From the NCBI GenBank assembly GCA_025351005.1, contig JANXWS010000079.1, positions 1-59,265 of the forward strand: DNA of 59,265 nt. The letters run 5' to 3'. Below are positions 40,142 through 49,220 of the stretch, in pieces. Numbering within the stretch: position 1 is the first letter of the stretch; each line of letters begins with the position of its first letter. The translations under genes and the position numbers were made by a program. This DNA comes from Pseudomonadota bacterium. GTDB lineage: Bacteria > Pseudomonadota > Gammaproteobacteria > Steroidobacterales > Steroidobacteraceae. The notes under the pieces are model-generated. The model saw only the letters and a program-made list of their open reading frames with translations. It ran no database searches and was not told where the DNA came from.

Positions 40142-40662
40142 CAGCCGGTCGCCGCCTGCGGCAGCTGCGCGAGCGCGAGATAGTTGAGCACCAGGTAAGT
40201 CATCGCGATCGCCATGCCGGTGTAGAGCGGTGCCTCGAGCGCGGCGCGCACAATATGCCCGACCACCAGCAGGTACCACACTTGCAGCGGCAGCAGTGCG
40301 AGCTGCAGCGCCATGGCGAACGGGCCGTCCGGACCGACCTGCCGGCCGAGCAGCAGAAGGCCGAGCATGGGCACCGACAGCAGCACGCCGGTCGCGAGCA
40401 CGGCGATCAGTGTCTGCAGCAGCCGGTGCGTGCGCCGCGCGACCAGCATGCAGACCGCGAAGAACCCGGCGGTGACGGCGAGGTCCAGCAGCGCCCGCTC
40501 GAGCACGAGGCTGCCGCCGTAGAGCGCCACACTCTCGACCGCACTGGTCAGCAGGTCGAGCAGTGCGACGATGCAGAGCAGGAGCCCGGAAGCCGGGACG
40601 TCGCGCGGCCCGCGGCGCCATAGCGCGATGTCCCAGAAGACCTTCAAGAGTTCCTGCATCAT
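40141..40662 (-). CDS. Uncharacterised inner-membrane protein coupled to mpl
   Basis: A 173-residue protein I do not recognise by name. It has an N-terminal amphipathic MMQELLKVFWDIALWRRGPRDVP, then about five hydrophobic helices (GLLLCIVALLDLLTSAV, LLDLAVTAGFFAVCMLV, LIAVLATGVLLSVPML, LQLALLPLQVWYLLVV, MAIAMTYLVLNYLAL). The layout resembles Yip1-like membrane proteins, but I claim no function. Two ATG codons in a row (40662, 40659) are possible starts. Its stop and the mpl start overlap by one base, a tight link to murein recycling. Confidence 0.75.
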   Translation of the reverse strand: MMQELLKVFWDIALWRRGPRDVPASGLLLCIVALLDLLTSAVESVALYGGSLVLERALLDLAVTAGFFAVCMLVARRTHRLLQTLIAVLATGVLLSVPMLGLLLLGRQVGPDGPFAMALQLALLPLQVWYLLVVGHIVRAALEAPLYTGMAIAMTYLVLNYLALAQLPQAATG

Positions 40663-40670
40663 CCTGCCGG

Positions 40671-40700
40671 TTGGGAGCGGCGCGCCGCGCCCCCCATAAT
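40671..40700 (+). promoter_or_regulatory. Candidate rnd promoter
   Basis: TTGGGA (40671-40676), an 18-base spacer and CATAAT (40695-40700) form a plausible sigma-70 promoter about 37 bases before the GTG start of rnd. Confidence 0.45.
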
Positions 40701-40736
40701 GACCCGCCGATTGTAACCTGCCGTCCGAAGCCACCC

Positions 40737-41837
40737 GTGAACCCGATCCCGATCTCGGACGATGCCTCCCTGGCGACGGCCGCCCGCCGGCTGGCCGCTG
40801 CGCCGCGGCTCGCGCTGGACACCGAGTTCATGCGCGAGCGCACCTATTACGCCGAGCTCGCACTGCTGCAGGTTGCGGACGCCGACGCGGTCACGCTGAT
40901 CGACCCGCTGGCCGGCCTCGACCGTGGTCGGCTCGCGGCGCTGCTGCAGGTACCTGGACAGACGAAAGTCCTGCATGCGGCGCGTCAGGATGTGGAGGTG
41001 CTGCTGCCGGTTACCGGCACGCCGCTCGGGCCGATCCTCGATACACAGATCGCGGCCGCCCTCGTCGGACACCCGCCGCAGATCGGCTACGGCGAGCTGG
41101 TCCTGCGTGAGCTCGGCCGGACGCTCGAGAAGGGACAGGCGCGCACCGACTGGACGCGCCGGCCGCTGTCGCCGGCGCAGCTCGCATACGCGGCCGACGA
41201 CGTTCTCTGGCTGTTGCCGCTGGCGGCCAAGCTCGAGGCGCGCCTCGGGCAGCTCGGCCGACTCGGCTGGCTGCAGCACGACGCGGCACTGCTGTCGGAG
41301 CCCTCGCGCTACGCGCAGGAACCGGGGGATGCGTGGCAGCGATTCAAGGGCATCGAGTCGTTGCCGGCCGCCGAGCAGGCGCGGCTCCGGGCGCTCGCGG
41401 CGTGGCGTGAAGCGCGCGCCGCGCGCCGCAACCTGCCCCGCGGCTGGGTGCTCGCCGACGATGCGGCGCGTGCCATCGCGCGCGCGGCGCCCGCCAGCGT
41501 CGCAGCCCTGCAGGCGCTCGACGTGATGCCGGCCGGCGCCATCGACAAGCTCGGCGCCGAGATCATCGCCGCGCTCGGCGAGGCTGAGACCAGCGCGACC
41601 GACGGCCTCCGCCAGCGCCCGGACGCGCGCCCCAGTGCCGCGGAGCGGGAGCGGATGGGACGCTTGGGCGATGCCCTCAGGCGAGTCGCGACGGCGCTGG
41701 GGCTCGCGCCGGAGGTGATCGCGACGCAGCGCGACCTGCGGCGCATCGCGCGCGGCGAAGCGCTCGGCGCGGTGCTCAGGGGCTGGCGGCTGGCCGAACT
41801 GGGCCCGGCGCTCGACGCGGAACTGGCGCGCGGTTGA
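40737..41837 (+). CDS. rnd: Ribonuclease D
   Basis: 3' to 5' exonuclease that trims tRNA precursors. The DEDDy active site is visible: LDTEFMRE, HAARQDVEVLL, DTQIAAAL and YAADDVLWL. HRDC domains follow (about 200-280 and 290-360). It starts at GTG 40737, giving 366 residues. It is divergent from the mpl-linked membrane protein gene and convergent with adk (13-base gap). Confidence 0.94.
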   Translation: MNPIPISDDASLATAARRLAAAPRLALDTEFMRERTYYAELALLQVADADAVTLIDPLAGLDRGRLAALLQVPGQTKVLHAARQDVEVLLPVTGTPLGPILDTQIAAALVGHPPQIGYGELVLRELGRTLEKGQARTDWTRRPLSPAQLAYAADDVLWLLPLAAKLEARLGQLGRLGWLQHDAALLSEPSRYAQEPGDAWQRFKGIESLPAAEQARLRALAAWREARAARRNLPRGWVLADDAARAIARAAPASVAALQALDVMPAGAIDKLGAEIIAALGEAETSATDGLRQRPDARPSAAERERMGRLGDALRRVATALGLAPEVIATQRDLRRIARGEALGAVLRGWRLAELGPALDAELARG

Positions 41838-41850
41838 GCCGGCCGCCGCC

Positions 41851-42516
41851 CTAGCGCGCGGGCCGCCCGGCCGCGAGCAGCGCCTCGAGCCGCTGCGTGA
41901 CGGCGTTGATGTCACCCTCGGCGTCGACCCGCGCCAGCAGTCCGCGCGCGCCGTAATAGTCGACCAGCGGCTTGGTCTGCGCCTCGTAGACGTCGAGGCG
42001 TCTGCGGATCGTGGCCTCGCCGTCGTCGGGTCGCTGGAACAGGTCGGGCGTCTGGCAGCGCCCGCCGCACGGTGGCGGGTTGGAGGGCGGCGCCGTATAG
42101 ACGTTGAAGACGCGTTCGCAGGTACGGCAGGTGCGCCGCCCCGTCAGGCGCCGGAACAGCTGCTCGGCGTCGACGTCCATCAGCACCACGGCCTCGAGCG
42201 GCTGGCCGAGGTCCGCGAGCAGCGCATCGAGGCCGTCGGCTTGCGGGATCGTCCGCGGAAAGCCGTCGAGAATGAAACCGCGCGCGGCGTTCGGTTGCGC
42301 CAGCCGCTCGCGAATGATACCGAGCATCGTCGCGTCGTCGACCAGCCGGCCCGCATCCATCGTCGCCTTGGCGCGCCGGCCCAGCTCGCTGCCGGCAGCG
42401 ACCGCCGCCCGCAGCAGATCGCCCGTCGATACCTGCGGGACCTTGTGCGTCTGGATCAGGCGCTGGGCCTGCGTGCCCTTGCCGGACCCGGGGGCGCCCA
42501 TCAGCACAATTCGCAT
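41851..42516 (-). CDS. adk: Adenylate kinase
   Basis: Keeps AMP, ADP and ATP in balance. The 221-residue long-form enzyme has GAPGSGKGTQ, the AMP-binding STGDLLRAAV and DGFPRTIPQA. The LID holds four cysteines (CRTC, then CGGRC), spaced C-x2-C-x16-C-x3-C, one residue longer in the last pair than the common zinc LID, followed by LFQRPDD. Metal binding is possible. It is divergent from pfp by 234 bases. A leader hairpin may cover its ribosome site. Confidence 0.96.
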   Translation of the reverse strand: MRIVLMGAPGSGKGTQAQRLIQTHKVPQVSTGDLLRAAVAAGSELGRRAKATMDAGRLVDDATMLGIIRERLAQPNAARGFILDGFPRTIPQADGLDALLADLGQPLEAVVLMDVDAEQLFRRLTGRRTCRTCERVFNVYTAPPSNPPPCGGRCQTPDLFQRPDDGEATIRRRLDVYEAQTKPLVDYYGARGLLARVDAEGDINAVTQRLEALLAAGRPAR

Positions 42517-42519
42517 GGC

Positions 42520-42564
42520 GGTGTCCCGTCTGGTCGCGGCCCCGGCCCCACCCCCCGGGACACC
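42520..42564 (-). promoter_or_regulatory. Leader hairpin immediately upstream of adk
   Basis: A perfect 9-bp inverted repeat (GGTGTCCCG, 42520-42528; CGGGACACC, 42556-42564) with a 27-base loop ends 3 bases before the adk start codon. In the adk mRNA the 3' arm contains the only purine run in ribosome-site position (GGGAC), so the stem could mask it. Role inferred. Confidence 0.45.
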
Positions 42565-42688
42565 TGCTCAAGTCGCGATTCGGCGGCTATGCTGCCCGGC
42601 GCCTCGGGCGAGCGTCAAATCTCCCGCGCGCCGGCCGAGCTGCGGCAACTGCGTACCGGTCGACCTGTGGCGCGGGCCGGCGCGGTTG

Positions 42689-42716
42689 TTGCGGGCCAGC
42701 GCCCGGCGGGTATCCT
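42689..42716 (+). promoter_or_regulatory. Candidate pfp promoter
   Basis: TTGCGG (42689-42694), a 16-base spacer and TATCCT (42711-42716), about 35 bases before the pfp start. Moderate match only. The rest of the adk/pfp intergenic stretch shows nothing else I can assign. Confidence 0.35.
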
Positions 42717-42750
42717 CTGCCGCTCCCGCGAGCGACCGGAGCCCACGCCC

Positions 42751-44031
42751 ATGCCGACGCAGTCCAAGTCCACCAGGCGGAACGCCTTCTACGCCCAGTC
42801 CGGCGGAGTCACCGCCGTCATCAACGCCTCCGCCGCCGGCGTCATCGAGGCATGCCGCCGACACTCGCGCCAGATCGGCAAGCTGTACGCGGGCCGGCAC
42901 GGAATAGTCGGCGCCCTGACCGAGGACCTGATCGACACCAGCCGGGAGAGCGCGGCCGCGATCCGCGCGCTGCGCCAGACGCCGGCCGGCGCCTTCGGCT
43001 CGGCGCGCTACAAGCTGATGGGCATCGAGCAGGACCGCGCCAAATACGAGCGGCTGATCGAGGTCTTCAGAGCGCACCGCATCGGCTACTTCTTCTATAA
43101 CGGCGGCAACGACTCGATGGACACGGCGCTCAAGGTCTCGAAGATCGGCGCGGAACTCGGCTACGCGATCACCTGCGTCGGCGTGCCCAAGACGGTCGAC
43201 AACGACCTGCCGGTCACCGACTGCTGCCCCGGCTTCGGCTCGGTGGCCAAGTACGTGGCGGTGTCGACCCGCGAGGCGGCGCTCGACGTCGCCTCGATGG
43301 CACGGACCTCGACCAAGGTGTTCGTGCTCGAGGTCATGGGCCGCCATGCCGGCTGGATCGCCGCCGCCGGCGGGCTCGCCGGCAAGCGGCCGGGGGATGC
43401 GCCGCACGTGATCCTGTTCCCGGAGATCGCCTTCGAGCGGCAGCGCTTCCTCGAGCGCGTCAAGGACAGCGTCACCCGTTACGGCTACTGCGTGGTGGTC
43501 GTGTCCGAGGGCGTCAAGGGGACGGACGGCCGGTTCCTCGCCGAGGCCGGCAGCACCGACGCTTTCGGCCACACCCAGCTCGGGGGTGCCGGGCCGGAAA
43601 TTGCCCGCATCGTCAAGGAGGCGCTCGGATACAAGTGTCACTGGGCGGTCGCCGACTACCTGCAGCGCGCCGCGCGCCACATTGCCTCCAAGACCGACGT
43701 GCAGCAGGCCTACGCCGTCGGGAAGGCGGCCGTCGAGTTCGCGGTCCGTGGCCAAAACGCGGTGCTGCCGGTGATCGTGCGCAAGTCCTCCAGGCCGTAC
43801 CGCTGGACGATCGAGGCCGCGCCGCTCGAGGCGGTCGCCAACGTCGAGAAGAAGGTGCCGCGCGACTTCGTCACCGACGACGGCTTCGGCATCACGGCCG
43901 CCTGCCGCCGCTACCTCGAGCCGCTGATCGCGGGCGAGGATTACCCGACGTTCAAGGACGGGCTGCCCGTGTACGCCCGCCTGCGGAACGCGCCCGTGAA
44001 GCGCAGGCTGGCGACGGAGTTCGAGGTATAA
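42751..44031 (+). CDS. pfp: Pyrophosphate-dependent 6-phosphofructokinase
   Basis: Reversibly phosphorylates fructose 6-phosphate with PPi in place of ATP. The motif GGND (residues 118-121) has Asp where ATP enzymes have Gly, and PKTVDND (146-152) has Lys where ATP enzymes usually have Gly; both mark PPi specificity. MGRHAGWIAAA is the sugar-phosphate site. The length is 426 residues from ATG 42751. It is 140 bases upstream of the proton-pumping pyrophosphatase gene, an arrangement known from Methylococcus-type methanotrophs, and a similar enzyme is the only PFK of Xanthomonas campestris. Confidence 0.92.
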   Translation: MPTQSKSTRRNAFYAQSGGVTAVINASAAGVIEACRRHSRQIGKLYAGRHGIVGALTEDLIDTSRESAAAIRALRQTPAGAFGSARYKLMGIEQDRAKYERLIEVFRAHRIGYFFYNGGNDSMDTALKVSKIGAELGYAITCVGVPKTVDNDLPVTDCCPGFGSVAKYVAVSTREAALDVASMARTSTKVFVLEVMGRHAGWIAAAGGLAGKRPGDAPHVILFPEIAFERQRFLERVKDSVTRYGYCVVVVSEGVKGTDGRFLAEAGSTDAFGHTQLGGAGPEIARIVKEALGYKCHWAVADYLQRAARHIASKTDVQQAYAVGKAAVEFAVRGQNAVLPVIVRKSSRPYRWTIEAAPLEAVANVEKKVPRDFVTDDGFGITAACRRYLEPLIAGEDYPTFKDGLPVYARLRNAPVKRRLATEFEV

Positions 44032-44079
44032 TGCGCGGCCCCAGCGGAGTAGATCTGTAAAACATCTGCTTTTTCAGAT
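44027..44079 (+). promoter_or_regulatory. hppA leader: -10 element and competing hairpins
   Basis: A perfect TATAAT (44027-44032) overlaps the pfp stop codon; no good -35 accompanies it. About 15 bases on, GTAGAT (44049-44054) can pair with ATCTGC (44064-44069), followed by TTTTT (44070-44074), a weak terminator shape. ATCTG (44064-44068, and a second copy at 44053-44057) can instead pair with CAGAT (44075-44079). The stretch 44049-44095 is far more AT-rich than its surroundings. Confidence 0.45.
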
Positions 44080-44171
44080 ACTTGCACGCAAAATGACCGG
44101 TCCGGGCGGACGCGGTTGCAGCCACGGCGCCGGCGAATCAACAGTTCAACCGACAGGCGGGGAGTAGATCC

Positions 44172-46232
44172 ATGACGAGCGATCTCGCTCTGATGCTCGC
44201 GATTGGCGCGGGCGTGGTGGCCATTCTGTACGGGCTCGTGTCGGCGCGCTGGATCATGGCGCAGCCGGCCGGTAACGAGCGCATGCAGCAGATCGCGGCC
44301 GCGATCCAGACGGGCGCAGCGGCCTACCTGAACCGCCAGTATTCGACGATCGCGGTGGCTGGCGTGGTGCTGTTCGTCGTACTCGGGGTCGCGCTCAACT
44401 GGGCGCTCGCCGGCGGCTTCCTGGTCGGTGCACTGCTGTCGGGGCTGACGGGCTACATCGGCATGAATGTCTCGGTGCGAGCCAACGTGCGCACCGCGCA
44501 CGCGGCGAGCGTCGGCCTCAATGCCGCGCTCGCGGTCGCGTTCCGCGGCGGTGCGATCACCGGCATGCTGGTCGTCGGCCTCGGCCTGATCGGCGTCGCC
44601 GCCTACTACGGCGCGATGGTGCACCTGACCGGCGACTCCGGTGCCGCGCTGCACTCGCTGGTCGGGCTCGCCTTCGGCGGCTCGCTGATCTCGATCTTCG
44701 CGCGCCTGGGCGGTGGCATCTTCACCAAGGGCGCGGACGTCGGCGCCGACCTGGTCGGCAAGGTCGAGGCGGGCATCCCGGAGGACGACCCGCGCAACCC
44801 GGCGGTGATCGCCGACAACGTCGGCGACAACGTCGGCGACTGCGCCGGCATGGCGGCCGACCTGTTCGAGACCTACGCGGTCACCGTCATCGCGACCATG
44901 TTCCTGGCGGGCCTCACCGTGCAGCAGCGCCTCGGCCTCAACGCCGTGCTGTTGCCTCTGGTGCTCGGCGCCGTCTCGATCATCGCCTCGATCGTCGGCA
45001 CGTTCTTCGTCAGCGTCCGCGATGGCGGCAAAATCATGAACGCGCTGTACCGCGGCGTGATGGTCTCCGGCGGGATCGCAGCCGTCGCGTTCTACTTCGT
45101 GACCCGGCAGATGCTGGGCGACCAGGCCATGCCGCTCTACCTGTGCGCGCTGATCGGGCTCGCGCTAACGGCGGCCATGATCGTCATCACCGAGTACTAC
45201 ACCGCGACCGAATATGCTCCGGTGCGCTTCGTCGCAGCCCAGTCGCAGACCGGTCACGGCACCAACGTGATCGCCGGACTCGCGGTGTCGATGAAGTCGA
45301 CGGCGCTGCCGGTGCTCGCGGTCTGTGCGGCGATCTACGGCGCCTACGAGCTCGGCGAGAGCGCGGCGCGGGGCGAAGGCCTGTACGGCATCGCGATTGC
45401 GGCGACGGCGATGCTGTCGATGACCGGCATGATCGTTGCGCTCGACGCCTACGGGCCGATCACCGACAACGGCGGCGGCATCGCCGAGATGGCGGGCCTG
45501 CCGAAGGAAGTGCGCAAGATCACCGACGCGCTCGACGCGGTCGGCAACACGACCAAGGCGGTCACCAAGGGCTACGCGATCGGCTCCGCCGGCCTCGCGG
45601 CGCTCGTGCTCTTCGCCGACTATACCCACAACCTGGCGGCGGCCGGCAAGCTGCAGGTGTTCTCGCTGTCCGATCCGGCGGTCATCATCGGGCTCTTCAT
45701 CGGCGGCCTTGTGCCGTACCTGTTCGCGGCGATGGCGATGGAAGCGGTCGGGCGCGCCGCCGCGGAGGTCGTCGTCGAAGTGCGGCGCCAGTTCAGGGAG
45801 ATCCCCGGCATCATGGCCGGCACCGCGAAGCCAGAGTACGGCCGCGCCGTCGACATGCTGACCCGGGCCGCGATCCGCGAGATGATCGTGCCGTCGCTGC
45901 TGCCGATCCTGGTGCCGGTCGTGATCGGCTTCGGCACGAACTACCTGATGGGTCCCGGCTCCGGAGTGCGCGCGCTCGGCGGCCTGCTGATCGGCACGAT
46001 CGTCACCGGCCTTTTCGTCGCGATCTCGATGTGCACCGGCGGCGGCGCCTGGGACAACGCCAAAAAATACATCGAGGAAGGCCACTTCGGCGGCAAGGGC
46101 TCCGAGACGCACAAGGCGGCCGTCACCGGCGACACGGTCGGCGACCCCTACAAGGACACGGCGGGACCTGCGATCAATCCGCTGATCAAGATCATCAATA
46201 TCGTCGCGCTGCTGCTCGTCCCTCTGCTGTAG
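44172..46232 (+). CDS. hppA: K+-independent H+-translocating membrane pyrophosphatase
   Basis: Couples PPi hydrolysis to proton pumping, storing the energy of biosynthetic PPi; it can also run backwards to make PPi. The 686-residue protein has about 16 membrane helices, with [24 protein letters not shown]-type catalytic segments ([30 protein letters not shown]). Lys462 in [11 protein letters not shown] marks the K+-independent H+-pumping class; K+-dependent enzymes have Ala there. GGGGAG-like GGGGA ribosome site is present upstream. Its end overlaps the convergent ridA gene by 38 bases. With pfp it forms a PPi module. Confidence 0.95.
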   Translation: MTSDLALMLAIGAGVVAILYGLVSARWIMAQPAGNERMQQIAAAIQTGAAAYLNRQYSTIAVAGVVLFVVLGVALNWALAGGFLVGALLSGLTGYIGMNVSVRANVRTAHAASVGLNAALAVAFRGGAITGMLVVGLGLIGVAAYYGAMVHLTGDSGAALHSLVGLAFGGSLISIFARLGGGIFTKGADVGADLVGKVEAGIPEDDPRNPAVIADNVGDNVGDCAGMAADLFETYAVTVIATMFLAGLTVQQRLGLNAVLLPLVLGAVSIIASIVGTFFVSVRDGGKIMNALYRGVMVSGGIAAVAFYFVTRQMLGDQAMPLYLCALIGLALTAAMIVITEYYTATEYAPVRFVAAQSQTGHGTNVIAGLAVSMKSTALPVLAVCAAIYGAYELGESAARGEGLYGIAIAATAMLSMTGMIVALDAYGPITDNGGGIAEMAGLPKEVRKITDALDAVGNTTKAVTKGYAIGSAGLAALVLFADYTHNLAAAGKLQVFSLSDPAVIIGLFIGGLVPYLFAAMAMEAVGRAAAEVVVEVRRQFREIPGIMAGTAKPEYGRAVDMLTRAAIREMIVPSLLPILVPVVIGFGTNYLMGPGSGVRALGGLLIGTIVTGLFVAISMCTGGGAWDNAKKYIEEGHFGGKGSETHKAAVTGDTVGDPYKDTAGPAINPLIKIINIVALLLVPLL

Positions 46233-46737
46233 GGCCGCCGGCAGCGCCCGCCCGCGGGCCGGCGGACGCGATGCAATCGATCTCGACGCGCGCACCGAGC
46301 GCGAGGCCGTTGGCCCCGAGGGCGCTCCGCGCCGGGTAGGGCTTCGCGAAGAACGTCCGCCACTCCTCGTTGAGCGCGGGCCATTCGGCGATGTCGGCGA
46401 GCATCACGGTGCACTTGATGACGTCGGCCCGCGTGCGGCCGTGCGCGGCGAGGGTCGCGGCGATGTTGGCGAGCGCCTGCCGTGCCTCGGCGCGCACGCC
46501 GCCCGGCACCAGCGTCAGAGTGTGCGGCTCGACGCCGATCTGGCCCGCCAGGTACAGCACGCCGCCGTAACGCACTGCTTCCGAGAACGGCAGGTCGGTG
46601 CCGAGCACTGCGCCGGAGTTCAGGAACTCGGGTGGCGCCGGGTCGGCCGCCGCCGACGGACCCGCGGACGTCAGCAGCGCGGCCGCCATGGCCGCGAACG
46701 GGATCAGGCGCGCGGCTGCGAACGGCGGGGCTGGCAT
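46195..46737 (-). CDS. Exported RidA family protein
   Basis: RidA/YjgF-fold protein; cytoplasmic members deaminate reactive enamines. This 180-residue form carries a signal peptide ([21 protein letters not shown]), so it should be periplasmic. [17 protein letters not shown] and the [20 protein letters not shown] block with the key Arg are present. The C-terminus is extended by a Gly/Ala/Arg-rich tail that lies over the hppA 3' end and is probably a by-product of the overlap. ATG 46737 is chosen (GGAG 9 bases upstream) over a GTG 18 bases earlier. Confidence 0.88.
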   Translation of the reverse strand: MPAPPFAAARLIPFAAMAAALLTSAGPSAAADPAPPEFLNSGAVLGTDLPFSEAVRYGGVLYLAGQIGVEPHTLTLVPGGVRAEARQALANIAATLAAHGRTRADVIKCTVMLADIAEWPALNEEWRTFFAKPYPARSALGANGLALGARVEIDCIASAGPRAGAAGGPTAEGRAAARRY

Positions 46738-46788
46738 GGCGGGGCACTCCGGCACGGGGAAGCGGAGTCTGCCACAGGCGAGTACCCG

Positions 46789-49122
46789 CTAGGCCGCGGA
46801 CTGCATCGGCTCCGGGCGGGCGATCGCATAACCCTGCAGGTAGTCGACTCCCATGCGCTGCGCGGCTTCGAGCGACGCGGAATCCTCGACCTGCTCGGCA
46901 ATGACCTTGAAGTCGAGCGTGCGTGCGAGCGTGACCATCGCCGTCACCATCGCCTGGTTGACGCTGTCGCGCGCCAGGTCACGCATGTAGAAACCGTCGA
47001 TCTTCAGGTAGTCCATCGACAGCGTCTTCAGGCTGGCGAACGAGCCGACGCCGCCGCCGAAGTCGTCGAGCGCGAAGCTGCAGCCCATGCCGTGCAGCAC
47101 GGCGATGAAGCGCCGCGCGTGCTCGAGGTTGGCGACGACCGACGTCTCGCTGACCTCGAAGCACACCTGCGACGGTGCGACTCCGGTGCTGTCGAGGCAC
47201 TCGACGACGAACTCGAGGAACTGTGCATCGCCGAGCGTCTGGCCGGAGATGTTGATCGACAGGCTGCGCAGCGCCGGCAGGCGGAGCGCGCCGCGGCCGA
47301 GCGCGGCGAGCGCCGTCTGCACCACCCAGCGGTCGACCAGCGACATCAGCCGGTAGCGCTCGGCCGCCTTGAGGAATTCGCCCGGCACGATGACTGCGCC
47401 GTCGTCGCCCGCCAGGCGGATCAGCACTTCGATCGCCGGCCCGCGGTGCGCGACACCCGATGGCGAGGCGATGATCGTCTGCGTATACAAGAGGAAGCGC
47501 CCGTCACGGAGCGCGTGCTGCAGCCGCTGCAGCCAGTGAATCTCGCCGCGCTGGCGGGCGACCGCCTCGTCGCGCGCCGAGTAGACGTGTGCCTGGCCTT
47601 GTCCGCGGCTCTTCGCGACGTAGCACGCAGAGTCGGCGGCCGACATCACGTCCTCGACGCCGGCGCTCTCGCGGCCGATCTCGACCAGCCCGATGCTGAC
47701 GCCGATCGCGAAGATCTTGTCCTTCCAGACGAAGCGGTAGTCGCGGATCGCCACCGAGACGTCCTCGGCGATCTGGGTCGCCTTCTCGAGCGGGCAACCG
47801 ATCAGGAGCAGCGCAAACTCGTCGCCGCCGATGCGCGCCACGGTGTCGGAGTCGCGCACGGCCTCCTTCACCAGCGCCGCGATCTCGCGCAGCATGTTGT
47901 CGCCGGCCATGTGGCCGCTCGTGTCGTTGACGGCCTTGAAGCGGTCCAGGTCGAGGTAGCAGAGCACGTGCGTCTGCGCGCTGGTGCGCGCGAGCTCGAG
48001 GCTCTCCTGCAGGCGCCGCTCGAATTCGCGGCGATTGACCAGGCCGGTCAACGGGTCGTGGCTCGCCTGGTAGCTCATCTGGCGCGCGATGCCACGCAGC
48101 TCCGTGACATCGTGCAGCAGCACGACGGCGCCGGTGGCCTGGCCGTTCTCGCCGGCGAGCGGCGCGGCCGAGAGCTCGATGCTGTGCTCGGTGCCGTCCG
48201 CGGTCGTCAGCATGACCGCGCGCCGTCCCAGCGACACCTTGATGCCGGCCGCGAGGCACTGGCGCACCGGGTCGGCGAGCGTGCGCCGGTCGGCCTCGTC
48301 CACGACCGTGAAGACGTCACCGAACGCCTGGCCGTCAACGTCCGCAAGCGAGCGGCCGAGCAGCTTCTCGGCGGCTCGGTTCAGAAAGTCGATGCGACCG
48401 AAGGTGTCGGTCGTGACCAGCCCGTCGCCGAGCGAGTCGAGCGTCACCTGCGCGCGGGCGCGGCCGATGTCGGAGCGCGGCGCGCGACCGAGCATCGGCA
48501 CCGCGGTGTAGAGCACCGCCGGCGCGTCCTGGAAGCGCACCGGCACCCCGGCGAGTTCGAGTCGCGTGACGTGGCCGTTCTGGTCGGCTACCTCGACCTC
48601 GTAGCGCTCTGCAGCCTGCTCGCCGGCGAGCCGGCGGCGCATGTTCTCGGCGACCAGCTCGCCGTAATCCGGGGTCACGAGCTCCCGGAGGTGCTGGCCG
48701 ACGACCTCGTCCGGCGGCTTGCCGAACAGGCCCGCGAAGGCCGCGTTCGCGACCAGGATCCGCTCGCCGTGGATCAGCACCGGCTCGCGCACCGCATCGA
48801 GCAGCTCGTCGAACAGCGGGGCCGGCGCCAGCGCCTCGTCGGCGCGGCGCCGTTCGGCGAGCCGGGCCGTCTCGAGCTCGGCCTGAGCTGCGCGCAATTG
48901 GCGACGTTGCCGGTAGACGACCGCAAGCGCGGCGATCGCGGCGCCGGTGGCGATCAGCGCAGCGAGCGCAATGGCTTCGATGACGGCGAGCAGAGGCTTC
49001 CCCAGGCGTGCGGAACGCCATTTCGGACCGCCAGGGGACCGGTGCCGGCGGCGCTCACGGTTGTATGTGTTTCCCACACGAGAATACCGGAGGCCTTGGC
49101 AGCGGTCGCTTACATTCACCAT
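46789..49122 (-). CDS. Membrane PAS-GGDEF-EAL cyclic-di-GMP signalling protein
   Basis: Probable dual-domain c-di-GMP enzyme. From ATG 49122 (777 residues): a basic N-terminus, one membrane helix (about 42-66), two PAS domains (about 100-215 and 225-345), GGDEF (about 350-510, with RIGGDEF intact near 429), and EAL (about 540-770). EAL reads EVL at 564; NISGQ, FEVSET, LDDFGGG, YLKID and IAEQVED keep the acidic metal and catalytic residues, so it may still be active. The true start is uncertain: no ribosome site stands out and a GTG lies 45 bases inside. No partner gene is adjacent. Confidence 0.88.
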   Translation of the reverse strand: MVNVSDRCQGLRYSRVGNTYNRERRRHRSPGGPKWRSARLGKPLLAVIEAIALAALIATGAAIAALAVVYRQRRQLRAAQAELETARLAERRRADEALAPAPLFDELLDAVREPVLIHGERILVANAAFAGLFGKPPDEVVGQHLRELVTPDYGELVAENMRRRLAGEQAAERYEVEVADQNGHVTRLELAGVPVRFQDAPAVLYTAVPMLGRAPRSDIGRARAQVTLDSLGDGLVTTDTFGRIDFLNRAAEKLLGRSLADVDGQAFGDVFTVVDEADRRTLADPVRQCLAAGIKVSLGRRAVMLTTADGTEHSIELSAAPLAGENGQATGAVVLLHDVTELRGIARQMSYQASHDPLTGLVNRREFERRLQESLELARTSAQTHVLCYLDLDRFKAVNDTSGHMAGDNMLREIAALVKEAVRDSDTVARIGGDEFALLLIGCPLEKATQIAEDVSVAIRDYRFVWKDKIFAIGVSIGLVEIGRESAGVEDVMSAADSACYVAKSRGQGQAHVYSARDEAVARQRGEIHWLQRLQHALRDGRFLLYTQTIIASPSGVAHRGPAIEVLIRLAGDDGAVIVPGEFLKAAERYRLMSLVDRWVVQTALAALGRGALRLPALRSLSINISGQTLGDAQFLEFVVECLDSTGVAPSQVCFEVSETSVVANLEHARRFIAVLHGMGCSFALDDFGGGVGSFASLKTLSMDYLKIDGFYMRDLARDSVNQAMVTAMVTLARTLDFKVIAEQVEDSASLEAAQRMGVDYLQGYAIARPEPMQSAA

Positions 49123-49220
49123 AATCGACAGCTGGAACCGGCCGTAGCGCTTGTCGCCCCACCCGAAACTTCGTAACGTTCCGAGCGCGAGCCGCACTCG
49201 GAGCGGACCCCGGCAGCACC

